Shown: one piece after another, positions 8,339-18,017 of the stretch | How positions within the stretch are numbered: position 1 is the first letter of the stretch | Layout: each line of letters begins with the position of its first letter | Origin: an uncultured Flavobacteriaceae bacterium | GTDB taxonomy: Bacteria > Bacteroidota > Bacteroidia > Flavobacteriales > Flavobacteriaceae | Direction: 5' to 3' | NCBI GenBank assembly: GCA_947494715.1 | Contig: CANLWG010000003.1 | Location: 248,001-312,000 of the forward strand | Length of the DNA: 64,000 nucleotides | Notes under the pieces: model-generated | What the model was told of the DNA's origin: nothing | The model's input: only the letters and a program-made list of their open reading frames with translations | Databases searched by the model: none | Position numbers and translations under genes: made by a program

Positions 8339-8421
8339 ACCGGAAATGTTTTGACAAAAGTAACATTTTTGATTTGTACCTTTATCTCTTCTAATTTCAA
8401 AGAAACGAAAGTAGAATACGC

Positions 8422-8778
8422 ATGTCTAGGGATTTACAACTCAAGGAACGCTGGGATGTATTGGTGGAGAAGCTTTCCGCCCAGTTTGCCGATGGAGATT
8501 TTTTGGAGCTGGATGCCATTATCTACTTAATTGGTGTGCAGGAGTTAGGACAATATCATAAGATCTACAAAAAGGACGAAAAGCTTAATTTGATGCATAT
8601 TGCCATCTGTCGGTTATTGGAGCCCTATGGATATTATGAATTCGACTTTTTTGATGAGGACGGTTGGCCCCATTATACCATAAAGGAGACATTACCACCT
8701 TTAAAGGCTGGAGAGCAATCCGTATTAATGAAAGAGGCCATAGTCAATTATTTTGTAGAGAAATCCTATATAAATTGA
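8422..8778 (+). CDS. conserved hypothetical protein (118 aa)
   Basis: A soluble, acidic 118-residue protein without signal peptide or membrane segment. It begins with a helical stretch, then LDAIIYLIGVQELGQYH and a segment rich in D, F and Y (YYEFDFFDEDGWPHY, about residues 73-87). I do not recognise a named domain. Coding character is good: codon use like its neighbours, no competing frame of similar quality, and clear upstream spacing from the divergent cvpA gene. It lies 69 bp before a monooxygenase-fold gene on the same strand, so the two may share a transcript. Confidence 0.8.
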   Translation: MSRDLQLKERWDVLVEKLSAQFADGDFLELDAIIYLIGVQELGQYHKIYKKDEKLNLMHIAICRLLEPYGYYEFDFFDEDGWPHYTIKETLPPLKAGEQSVLMKEAIVNYFVEKSYIN

Positions 8779-8847
8779 CATATCCGGTGCCCCAAATGAA
8801 TTAACCGACCATTTTAAAAAAAGGGAAATCTAAAAGTATCGTATCAA

Positions 8848-9156
8848 ATGTCAAGAGACACTCCATATTATGCCGTAATCTTTACTTCGACCCTCACAGA
8901 AAATGACAGCGGCTATACGAAAATGGCCGAACAAATGGAGAATCTCGCCAAAAAGCAGCCTGGGTTTTTAGGGTTCGAAAGTGCAAGGAGCGAAGTAGGC
9001 ATCTCTGTGAGTTATTGGAAAACTTTGAAAGCCATCACCGATTGGAAAGCCCAAACCGATCATCAATTTGCACAGGAAAAAGGAATCCAAGAATGGTACA
9101 AATGGTACAAAGTACGTATTTGTAGAGTGGAACGGGAGTATGATTTCTCTAAGTAG
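8848..9156 (+). CDS. antibiotic biosynthesis monooxygenase (ABM)-fold protein
   Basis: A 102-residue single-domain protein with the dimeric alpha+beta barrel pattern of ABM/YgiN proteins: a first strand (YYAVIFTS), a helix containing MAEQMENLAKKQPGFLGFES, then VSYWKTLKAITDWKAQTDH and a final WYKWYKVRI strand. Family members include quinol monooxygenases and heme-degrading enzymes, but many have no known activity. No catalytic residue is diagnostic here. It follows the 118-residue protein and precedes a non-coding gap before glpK. Confidence 0.85.
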   Translation: MSRDTPYYAVIFTSTLTENDSGYTKMAEQMENLAKKQPGFLGFESARSEVGISVSYWKTLKAITDWKAQTDHQFAQEKGIQEWYKWYKVRICRVEREYDFSK

Positions 9157-9162
9157 GCTTCT

Positions 9163-9247
9163 TCGTTATAGTCGAATTTTAGATTAAGTGATGGTTAAGT
9201 TATGGAGGTTATCGGGACTAAATTCAAAGTTCCCTTTACTATAACGA
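9163..9247. repeat. 10-bp inverted repeat with 65-bp spacer
   Basis: TCGTTATAGT (9163-9172) is the exact reverse complement of ACTATAACGA (9238-9247). The pair lies between the ABM-fold gene and glpK and might be paired regulator sites or a long-range stem; chance is possible. Confidence 0.3.
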
Positions 9248-9297
9248 TAGAGTATTCTTATCCCTTTGTCATTCCTTTTTAAACGATTATATTTATA

Positions 9298-9305
9298 TAT
9301 CTTTG
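9298..9305 (+). promoter_or_regulatory. -7 box TATCTTTG before glpK
   Basis: TATCTTTG matches TANNTTTG, 53 bp before the glpK ATG. A -33 TTG at standard spacing is not clear; the nearest TTTG (9265-9268) is about 29 bp away. Confidence 0.4.
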
Positions 9306-9343
9306 CTGTGCTACTTTATGCTACTTTTAAAAGCATTGAGTAA

Positions 9344-10837
<1,494 letters not shown>

Positions 10838-10849
10838 CTGCCATTAACT

Positions 10850-10875
10850 GAATTCGTCCTTTCGAAGACGGAATT
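10850..10875 (+). terminator. imperfect hairpin between glpK and glpD
   Basis: GAATTCGTC (10850-10858) pairs with GACGGAATTC with one bulged C. No T run follows, so it may modulate read-through or mRNA stability rather than stop transcription. Confidence 0.4.
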
Positions 10876-10949
10876 CTAGGATAAAAAGCACTTAAATACT
10901 TCACTTTATTAAGAGTTTAGATCATAAAAAACATTGAAACAGGTTCAAC

Positions 10950-12614
10950 ATGAACATAAAATTCTCAAATCTGGATAGAACAAAGACCGTTGGAAACCTA
11001 TCCAAGGGCCAATTTGACTTGGTCGTTATTGGAGGAGGCATTACAGGAGGTGGTATTGCTTTGGATGCAGCTTCGCGTGGGTTGAAGGTTGCTCTGGTGG
11101 AAAAGGGGGATTTTGCCTCGGGCACCAGTAGCAAATCCACAAAATTAATACATGGGGGTTTGCGCTATTTGAAGCAATTCGATTTTTGGTTGGTTAAGGA
11201 AGTAGGTTCGGAACGGGCCATTGTACATAAATTGGCCCCGCATTTGGTACTTCCAGAAAAGATGTTGCTGCCTCTAATCGAGAATGGCTCCTATGGAAAG
11301 TGGTTGACCTCCATAGGATTAAAGGTTTATGATATTTTGGCACAAGTCTCAGGTGATGACAAACGGAAGATGCTTGAAAAAAAGGAAGCTCTAAAATTAG
11401 AGCCTCTATTGCCAAAAAAAATATTAAACGGGGCCGGTTACTATGCCGAATACAGAACCGATGATGCGCGCCTTACCATAGAAAATATAAAGACCAGTCT
11501 TCAATTTGGCGCATTGGCATTGAATTATGCCGAAGTTGCCGACTTCCTATATACTGATGATCAAGTTGCCGGGGTAAAAATCAAGGATGGTATTTCTGGA
11601 AAAGAATTCGATATCAAATCGAAATATGTAATTAATGCAGCAGGGCCTTGGGTAGATGAACTTCGTGGGATGAACAATTCCAAGAAGGGAAAGCAGTTAC
11701 ACCTTACCAAGGGTGTACATCTGGTATTTCCACATGAGAAACTTCCCGTAAAACAATCCGTTTATTTTGATATTCCGGATGGGCGAATGATGTTTGCCAT
11801 CCCTCGTGGAAAAATAACGTACATAGGAACTACGGATACCAACTTCAACAAGGACAAGGATAACGTTCGGACGGATTTGGCCGATGCTATCTATTTGATA
11901 TCGGCCGTTAATAATATGTTCCCGAGCATCAATTTGGAAATGGACGATATTGTCTCCTCTTGGGCCGGGTTACGTCCTTTGATTCACGAAGAAGGAAAAT
12001 CGGCCTCAGAACTTTCAAGAAAGGATGAGATATTTACCTCGGATACCGGACTCATCAGCATCGCCGGTGGAAAGTTGACGGGATACCGAAAAATGGCCGA
12101 ACGTGCTGTTAACCGAATTGCCAAAAAGCTGGAGGAGGATCACGATACCGAAGTTGAAGAGTGTACTACGGATACCATTCCCTTATGCGGTAACGTGGGC
12201 TTTAAAAAATTCAAACATGTGAAGCGATATATTTCTGAAATCCATAACCGGATAAAGGAAGATGGGTTTACGGCTCACGATGCGTGGTTTCTGGTGACCA
12301 ATTATGGGAAACAGACGGAGACTATTTTAGATACTTATGCCAAATTAAAGGATAAGGATAATCAGGTAAAAATGGCCAAGGCCGAGCTCCTATTCGGCAT
12401 TCATTATGAAATGGTGCAAAATCCTATGGATTTTTTCATCCGTAGGACCGGCAGGTTATATTTTGATATTGATGGGGTACGTAATCTCATGGAGCCTGTT
12501 TTGGAGGAATTTAAACTGATTTTTAAGATTGATGATGCCCAAATCCTGGCATGGAAGGAAGAGCTGTTGCATGAAATTGAGGAGCATTCGAATTTTAGTT
12601 TGGAGCGCGCCTAA
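10950..12614 (+). CDS. glpD: FAD-dependent glycerol-3-phosphate dehydrogenase
   Basis: A 554-residue flavoprotein that oxidises glycerol 3-phosphate to dihydroxyacetone phosphate and passes electrons to quinones. The FAD Rossmann motif GGGITGGGIALDA is at residues 31-43, followed by VEKGDFASGTSSKSTKLIHGG, which is diagnostic of GlpD. A C-terminal helical domain (about residues 400-540) completes the family fold. There is no membrane helix; GlpD binds the inner membrane peripherally. It forms a likely operon with glpK. Its TAA overlaps the stop of the convergent hydrolase gene by a few bases, so there is no separate terminator between them. Confidence 0.96.
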   Translation: MNIKFSNLDRTKTVGNLSKGQFDLVVIGGGITGGGIALDAASRGLKVALVEKGDFASGTSSKSTKLIHGGLRYLKQFDFWLVKEVGSERAIVHKLAPHLVLPEKMLLPLIENGSYGKWLTSIGLKVYDILAQVSGDDKRKMLEKKEALKLEPLLPKKILNGAGYYAEYRTDDARLTIENIKTSLQFGALALNYAEVADFLYTDDQVAGVKIKDGISGKEFDIKSKYVINAAGPWVDELRGMNNSKKGKQLHLTKGVHLVFPHEKLPVKQSVYFDIPDGRMMFAIPRGKITYIGTTDTNFNKDKDNVRTDLADAIYLISAVNNMFPSINLEMDDIVSSWAGLRPLIHEEGKSASELSRKDEIFTSDTGLISIAGGKLTGYRKMAERAVNRIAKKLEEDHDTEVEECTTDTIPLCGNVGFKKFKHVKRYISEIHNRIKEDGFTAHDAWFLVTNYGKQTETILDTYAKLKDKDNQVKMAKAELLFGIHYEMVQNPMDFFIRRTGRLYFDIDGVRNLMEPVLEEFKLIFKIDDAQILAWKEELLHEIEEHSNFSLERA

Positions 12615-13936
12615 GGTTGTAATCCCACCATTTCCTGGGCCCACTTTATGAGGACTAGTACGGTTCCTTCATCCCATTTCCCTTCTTTTCCTTCAAAGGA
12701 ATCCTTGGCCGTTTCATGTATGGTGTTCCAATGATCTAACCCGGGATACTCCAATAATTTATGATCAGAATGTCCATTTCTTTTCAAGACTTCCAATATC
12801 ATTTGATTATCAAAAGCGGACATGATCCAATCATTGGTTCCTCTCAATATTCGTACGGGAACTTTAAGTTTTTCCCATTGCCCTGCGAGATTAAAGTCCT
12901 GTAATTGTTGATAGTAACGCACTGGCCTCCCGTACATATGTGCCGGAGCGTGGTAGTTGAATTTGCCCAAGGCCGGATATGCATTGACCACTTCTTGATA
13001 TGTTTTCTTTTCAATGAGCATCCCATAGTACAAGGGAATAAAATATTTGTTCATTTTTTCTACAATCTCTGTTTCGGTATTCCCTTGAAATTGTAAAATC
13101 CTACGTTCAATTTCCAGCATATGCTCATACCATGTTTTAAAAAAGGTGCCATCCGAAATTACCCCGGCCAAATTGAACTCATTGGCCAACAACGGGGCAA
13201 GTGCACTTCCCATACTGGAACCATAAACTACAATTTTATCAGGGTCTACGTAGGGCTTTGATTTTAAACTTTGGATGGCCGCCCGGTATCCCGCAAGATC
13301 CATAAGAAAGTCGGATTGACCACAATCTCCATCACTATCTCCAACGCCCGGTTTTTCTATGCGCATGACCACCATCCCTGATTTTTCTACCAAATCCTTA
13401 ATGGTTTGTACCCAATTTCCTTTTCGTCCGGGATACGTTTCAATGCTGGAGCAACTGAGGCCACCGATTAGAACTATTGCAGGTTGTTTCCCCTTTTTCC
13501 GTGGTTTGGTTAATATGGTTCTTTGGGTAATACCGTAGGTATTGGTTACCTCTTCGTAAAGGATCTCCAGATTCTTGTGAGACTCCATTTCAAGTGGTTC
13601 AAAACGTACCTGTTTCTTGAGTAGTGAGTTGTTTCTTATCGCCTCTATCATTATGGGTGTATCTCCTCTAAGTCCATAGGAAATGTCGCTCCAGATTTCC
13701 TCGTCCAAAATAGAAATCCCATTTACCCGGATAAGCAGATCTCCCGGTAAAAATCCTTCCCTGTCCAGAGGGCTATTTTCTTGAAGCGATTGTATTATTG
13801 CCCCTGGCCCTGCCTCAGATGGAGCTATCTTTGCTTGCCATAGTGCCCTTCTCCCTAAATTTTGTGCGCTCAACAGGTAAGCGCTCAACAAAAAAAGTAT
13901 GAGGATTAGCCCAGTGCTTTTGGCTTTAACTTTCAT
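12611..13936 (-). CDS. secreted PDZ domain plus alpha/beta hydrolase
   Basis: A 441-residue protein with a signal peptide (about residues 1-24, ending SAQ). A PDZ-like domain follows (about 38-112; SPLDREGFLPGDLLIRVNG), then an alpha/beta hydrolase from about residue 150. Visible hydrolase features are the oxyanion segment IGGLSCSS, the nucleophile elbow GSSMGS, the acid in GTNDW and the histidine in GLDHW, so the triad is complete. A peptidase or esterase acting in the periplasm or outside is the best guess; the PDZ domain probably recruits substrate. The 3' end overlaps the glpD stop on the other strand. Confidence 0.85.
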   Translation of the reverse strand: MKVKAKSTGLILILFLLSAYLLSAQNLGRRALWQAKIAPSEAGPGAIIQSLQENSPLDREGFLPGDLLIRVNGISILDEEIWSDISYGLRGDTPIMIEAIRNNSLLKKQVRFEPLEMESHKNLEILYEEVTNTYGITQRTILTKPRKKGKQPAIVLIGGLSCSSIETYPGRKGNWVQTIKDLVEKSGMVVMRIEKPGVGDSDGDCGQSDFLMDLAGYRAAIQSLKSKPYVDPDKIVVYGSSMGSALAPLLANEFNLAGVISDGTFFKTWYEHMLEIERRILQFQGNTETEIVEKMNKYFIPLYYGMLIEKKTYQEVVNAYPALGKFNYHAPAHMYGRPVRYYQQLQDFNLAGQWEKLKVPVRILRGTNDWIMSAFDNQMILEVLKRNGHSDHKLLEYPGLDHWNTIHETAKDSFEGKEGKWDEGTVLVLIKWAQEMVGLQP

Positions 13937-14061
13937 AGCAATATGATTTTAAGGTTTCTTTAAAATTAGATTGACTAACTTTAAGATTCCGATGAATTAT
14001 ACGGTTCCCTGTTCTTTTTATGTGAAAAGAGGCCTACACATGATTTTAATTTTTTAGGAAG

Positions 14062-14814
14062 ATGAAAAGTGCACATGATTTCTACCTTTTGAACTCTAGA
14101 ATAGCTACGCATATACTATTCTGGGTCGGGTATTACATCCTGTTCGGATTACTTTGGGCAGGCCAAGAAGGGTATATGGCATCGTTTTATTTGGAGTTTG
14201 TTTTACTACCTATTCGTATTTTAGCGGTATACGCAACTATTTACTTTTTGCTTCCAAAGTTCCTTTTAAAACGAAGGTATGCCCAATTTTTAGTAAGGTA
14301 TGCAATTATGCTGGTATCGGCTGGGATGCTTCAAAGAGTGTTTATTCATCTTTTCTATGAAGAGCTGCTGCTCAATGATTTCAGTACGGGCCTATTTAGC
14401 ATTCGGATGTTCATACGGGCCATGGTCTTGATCAATACTACAGTTTTGTTCGTAATGGGGGTAAAGCTTTTTCAATTGTGGATAATAGAACGGGAAAAGA
14501 ATGAGAAGGACAATGAAAAAATCCTTGAGCTAAAGGCCAACCGAAGGATTCATAGAGTTTCCACGGGCCATATCGTGTATATAGAAGGCTTGGGCAATTA
14601 TGTAACCTATCACCTTTTGGACAACTCCAAAATAACGGTCTATGGGAGTATAAAAAATACGCTGTCCGCCCTTCCCAGGAACTTTAGAAGAATACATCGG
14701 TCTTACATTGTAAACAAGGACTATATAAAATCCTACGACTTAAATTCGGTAGAGGTTCAAAATCAGTTTATTCCTCGGGGAAGTAGTGCTAATGATGATT
14801 TACTTTTAGGTTAA
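14062..14814 (+). CDS. membrane-bound LytTR DNA-binding regulator
   Basis: A 250-residue protein with four hydrophobic helices in the first ~140 residues, a short charged coiled-coil linker (REKNEKDNEKILELKANRR, about 153-171) and a C-terminal LytTR DNA-binding domain (IVYIEGLGNYVTYH..., RRIHRSYIVNKDYI). The membrane part resembles the sensor part of LytS-like histidine kinases, but kinase and receiver domains are both absent. The protein thus appears to couple a membrane signal directly to DNA binding. It lies between the PDZ-hydrolase and gpsA; the target genes cannot be deduced. Confidence 0.88.
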   Translation: MKSAHDFYLLNSRIATHILFWVGYYILFGLLWAGQEGYMASFYLEFVLLPIRILAVYATIYFLLPKFLLKRRYAQFLVRYAIMLVSAGMLQRVFIHLFYEELLLNDFSTGLFSIRMFIRAMVLINTTVLFVMGVKLFQLWIIEREKNEKDNEKILELKANRRIHRVSTGHIVYIEGLGNYVTYHLLDNSKITVYGSIKNTLSALPRNFRRIHRSYIVNKDYIKSYDLNSVEVQNQFIPRGSSANDDLLLG

Positions 14815-14828
14815 ATGCTGTAACGGAA

Positions 14829-15830
14829 CTAGTTCAATTTATGCGTCAGGGCCTTAAAGGACTTTTTGGCATTTTTTCTTTCATAGAGCACCCCATAAAC
14901 GGCATCGATTATTGGGGTCTTAACCTTCTTTTTAAGTTTTGATTTAATTTCATAGGTGCTTTTGGTGGCATAATACCCCTCCGCTACCATATTCATCTCC
15001 ATCATGGCACTTTTTACGGTATAGCCTTTGCCGATCATATTGCCGAACATTCGGTTACGACTAAAGGTAGAATAGCCCGTAACCAAGAGATCCCCCAAAT
15101 AGGCCGATTCGTTAATATTACGATCAATGTTATGGATACGTTTTGTAAAACGTTTCATTTCACGAATGGCATTGCTCATAAGGACACTTTGAAAGTTATC
15201 GCCATAGCCTAGTCCATGTGCGATTCCAGCTGCAACGGCATAAATGTTTTTGAGCATGGCGGCATATTCCGTACCGATGATGTCCTTGGTAATCTTGGTT
15301 TTAATATAATGGCTACTTAGATTTTTCGCTATTAATTTCGCCTTTTTCCCATCCACACAAGCAATGGTTAAATAAGAAAGTCGCTCTAAGGCCACTTCTT
15401 CGGCATGACAGGGCCCGGTGATGACCCCTATACTCTCAAATGGAATATTGTATTTTTCGTGAAAATGCTCTCCGACTATTAATCCGGTCTCGGGAACGAT
15501 ACCCTTAATGGCCGAAAAAATAATCTTATCCTCCATGGGAACAGTCAACTTTCGAAGCTCACTTTCCAGAAAGGCAGAGGGAATGGCGAAGATTAGGATA
15601 TCCGCCTCTGAAACAGCTGTATCGATCGTATTGGTCAATTGTAGCTTATCCAGATCCAATTCTACCGAGGATAGATAATTGGGGTTGTGCCCTTGGATTT
15701 TGATATACCCGATTGCATCAGGGTTTCGCATATACCAAATAACGTTGTCCAAGTTTTCAGTTAGCATTTTTATTAGGGCCGTGGCCCAACTTCCTCCACC
15801 GAGTACAGCAAATTTCAAGTCTTTATCCAT
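14829..15830 (-). CDS. gpsA: NAD(P)-dependent glycerol-3-phosphate dehydrogenase
   Basis: Makes sn-glycerol 3-phosphate from dihydroxyacetone phosphate for phospholipid synthesis. The Rossmann motif GGGSWATAL follows the start closely, the IPSAFLE and SAIKGI segments bind cofactor and substrate, and the catalytic lysine lies in the AAMLKNIYAVAAGIAHGLGYGDN region. I take the ATG at 15830 (333 residues) rather than one 42 bases upstream, because family members begin just before the Rossmann fold and the extra residues look non-coding. It is convergent with the LytTR gene, with 14 bp between the two stops. Confidence 0.93.
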   Translation of the reverse strand: MDKDLKFAVLGGGSWATALIKMLTENLDNVIWYMRNPDAIGYIKIQGHNPNYLSSVELDLDKLQLTNTIDTAVSEADILIFAIPSAFLESELRKLTVPMEDKIIFSAIKGIVPETGLIVGEHFHEKYNIPFESIGVITGPCHAEEVALERLSYLTIACVDGKKAKLIAKNLSSHYIKTKITKDIIGTEYAAMLKNIYAVAAGIAHGLGYGDNFQSVLMSNAIREMKRFTKRIHNIDRNINESAYLGDLLVTGYSTFSRNRMFGNMIGKGYTVKSAMMEMNMVAEGYYATKSTYEIKSKLKKKVKTPIIDAVYGVLYERKNAKKSFKALTHKLN

Positions 15831-15977
15831 GTATCTTTTTTGGACCAAGTAGGTTTTTAATTTACAGGTCAAAAATACCTAAAATAAAAGCCTTTCCCTT
15901 AAGTATTGATTATCAAATGATTAAAAAATTTGGCACAGTGGTTGTTTTATACTAATCAAATTGTAATACCATAGGTT

Positions 15978-16889
15978 ATGAAAGCAAAACTACTTTTTGG
16001 AATAGTCCTAATAGGAACTTTAATGACTTCCTGTTATACGGAAGTAATCGTAGAAGATGAATTTATAGAGGATTCCGCTTTTAATACCGATTTGGTACTA
16101 CAGTCGTATGACCTTTGGTATGTGGATATTAACCAAACCCGCGGCAATGGTGAAGTTCCCTTTCTACAGCGGGCCTTTACTATTTCCTTTGATAATGGGG
16201 TGGTATATGCCAACAACAATATTGTGGGAATAGGTAAAACGGGAAATGGCTTGGGAATAGATGTAGGGTATTATTCCACTTTGCGGGGTGCAGTGGAGAT
16301 AGACCATGATGTGGACGGCCCATGGCTTTTGGAAGCCTTTGCAGTTAACGGAAGCACGATTGAACTATATGATGGGCGATCCAATACCTCCTATTTCCTA
16401 AGGGGGTACCAGCGAAACAGTTTTGACTACGACCTGGTCTTTTATGACAATATCAACTACTTTATACAGGAATATGATGCTTGGGAAAAAGTATATACTA
16501 GCGAAGAAGGAGCCATCAATGATTTTGATGATGAAAACTTTTTACAGTTTCTTCCGGAATTCTTTAGGTCTTCAATAGATGATATAGGAACACCGATTTC
16601 CAATCTTCAGTGGGATTTTGAAGGCGATTATCAGGTTTATGACGTAGAAAACGATGAAACGCTCAAAACTTTAACACTCGCTTATGACTTCATGGGCAAT
16701 GATTACTTTGAGCTATACGTTATCAATGATAGTACAATTGAATTGTATCACCCGGATAGCGGAACGATATATGAGTTCCGTGGAAGAGGGTACCAGCAGT
16801 ACTTAAAATCGGGCAAAGGTTCGGTAGCTAAAAAGAGGACAAAAACTTCGAATCCTATTATGAAGGTAGAACGAAAAAGAAATAGATAA
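15978..16889 (+). CDS. lipoprotein with two related beta-rich domains
   Basis: A 303-residue protein with a lipoprotein signal (MKAKLLFGIVLIGTLMTSC, Cys19). The body shows two similar halves. One ends VNGSTIELYDGRSNTSYFLRGYQ (about residues 116-138) and the other ends INDSTIELYHPDSGTIYEFRGRGYQ (about 252-276), which points to an internal duplication of a lipocalin-like or similar beta domain. The tail is basic (KKRTKTSN..., KVERKRNR). No named family was recognised. A clear terminator follows at 16920-16958. The conserved duplication suggests ligand binding in the periplasm, but that is inference. Confidence 0.8.
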   Translation: MKAKLLFGIVLIGTLMTSCYTEVIVEDEFIEDSAFNTDLVLQSYDLWYVDINQTRGNGEVPFLQRAFTISFDNGVVYANNNIVGIGKTGNGLGIDVGYYSTLRGAVEIDHDVDGPWLLEAFAVNGSTIELYDGRSNTSYFLRGYQRNSFDYDLVFYDNINYFIQEYDAWEKVYTSEEGAINDFDDENFLQFLPEFFRSSIDDIGTPISNLQWDFEGDYQVYDVENDETLKTLTLAYDFMGNDYFELYVINDSTIELYHPDSGTIYEFRGRGYQQYLKSGKGSVAKKRTKTSNPIMKVERKRNR

Positions 16890-16917
16890 AGATTTTTGGT
16901 TGGTTATTTAGTTAGGA

Positions 16918-16958
16918 ATCGCCCTGGTCCCAATATGTGGATTTAGGGCGGTTTTTTT
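16918..16958 (+). terminator. intrinsic terminator with TTGGTTGG leader
   Basis: CGCCCT (16920-16925) pairs with AGGGCG (16945-16950) and a T run follows. The upstream leader TTTTTGGTTGGTTATTTAG resembles the one before the hairpin at 3793. Confidence 0.85.
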
Positions 16959-17011
16959 ATGCAACACTTACATTGAAGCGCATCCAAAAAAGGAGGAGAT
17001 CGTTCCGTTTT

Positions 17012-17866
17012 TTATGAAGACTGGGTTACATGCCTTCTTTTAAATTCCGAGGGATTTTCCTGGGTTACCTTTTTGAAAATACGATTAAAATATGAAAGGC
17101 TTTCAAACCCACATTCATAGCAGGTCTCACTTATATTTTTACCTAGTAACAGTAACCGTTTTGCCTGACTGATGCGGTACTGGTTTAAAAAATTGGTAAA
17201 AGTGGTTCCCGTGGTTTTCTTGAAATAACGGCAAAAGGCCGGTTTGCTTAAATTGCAAAGAAGGGCAACTTCCTCCAACGGTATTTTACTTTGATAGCGC
17301 TCATCGATCAGGGCATAGATTTCACGGATCCTTGCCTGTTCCTTATGGCTATATCTATTAACAAAGGGTTTGCTATGGAGCAATTCAAACTCCTTACTTC
17401 CCGCCAAGAACCTGAGAATGGAAAGGATTTCCATAAAGAACTCGAAAGAATCCAACAAATGAAGTCTCTTCATCCGTTTACCAGCTTCCGCTTTAGTGGC
17501 ACCGGTAAAGGCCAGCCCATACTTTGAAAGCTCCATTAGGCGATCCAAGGATTGCAGTTCGGGCATTTGGGCGGTAATCGACTGTTTGAATGAAGGCTTT
17601 ATATGCAATACCTCTTTTCTATAGGAAGTGGTAACCCCGTGGTCAAAGTTGAGATGGGGAATATTGGAACCAATCAATACCAGATCGTTGTCCGTAAACT
17701 GTGAAATGTGATCACCGACGTGCCGGGTGGCACTGGCCCCTTCTATATAGACGAGCTCAAACTCCGGATGAAAATGCCAGTAAAAAAGATGGTTCAACTT
17801 GGGATCATGTAATAGCCGAAACGGACTTTTGGAGTCTGAATGAATGCTTTCCAGCTGGATTTTCAT
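17012..17866 (-). CDS. AraC family transcriptional regulator
   Basis: A 284-residue regulator when started at the ATG at 17866. The N-terminal cupin-like sensor domain shows the HFHPEFELVYIEG pattern. The C-terminal double helix-turn-helix (about residues 185-280) has EEVALLCNLSKPAFCRYFKK and the AraC signature CYECGFESLSYFNRIFKK. Such cupin-AraC proteins usually respond to sugars or related small molecules. It is divergent from the phytanoyl-CoA dioxygenase-like gene with about 150 bp between, so that gene is its most likely target. A farther upstream ATG adds eight residues and seems less likely. Confidence 0.9.
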   Translation of the reverse strand: MKIQLESIHSDSKSPFRLLHDPKLNHLFYWHFHPEFELVYIEGASATRHVGDHISQFTDNDLVLIGSNIPHLNFDHGVTTSYRKEVLHIKPSFKQSITAQMPELQSLDRLMELSKYGLAFTGATKAEAGKRMKRLHLLDSFEFFMEILSILRFLAGSKEFELLHSKPFVNRYSHKEQARIREIYALIDERYQSKIPLEEVALLCNLSKPAFCRYFKKTTGTTFTNFLNQYRISQAKRLLLLGKNISETCYECGFESLSYFNRIFKKVTQENPSEFKRRHVTQSS

Positions 17867-18017
17867 TCCTAAATATAACAAAATTGCCATATAAGAATGC
17901 TTTTGACGATAAAAATATCAATATAGTTCAAATATTGGTCAATATGAAGGTGGATTTTCGAAATGAATGGAAGTAGTTTTACCTCATGATTACGTTACAT
18001 CAATAAACACTCATATC

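Noticed and set aside
15931-15946. sigma-54-like -24/-12 promoter before the duplicated-domain lipoprotein
   Set aside because: TGGCAC-N5-TTGTT has the right spacing but lacks the nearly invariant GC at -12, and no enhancer-binding protein gene is near.
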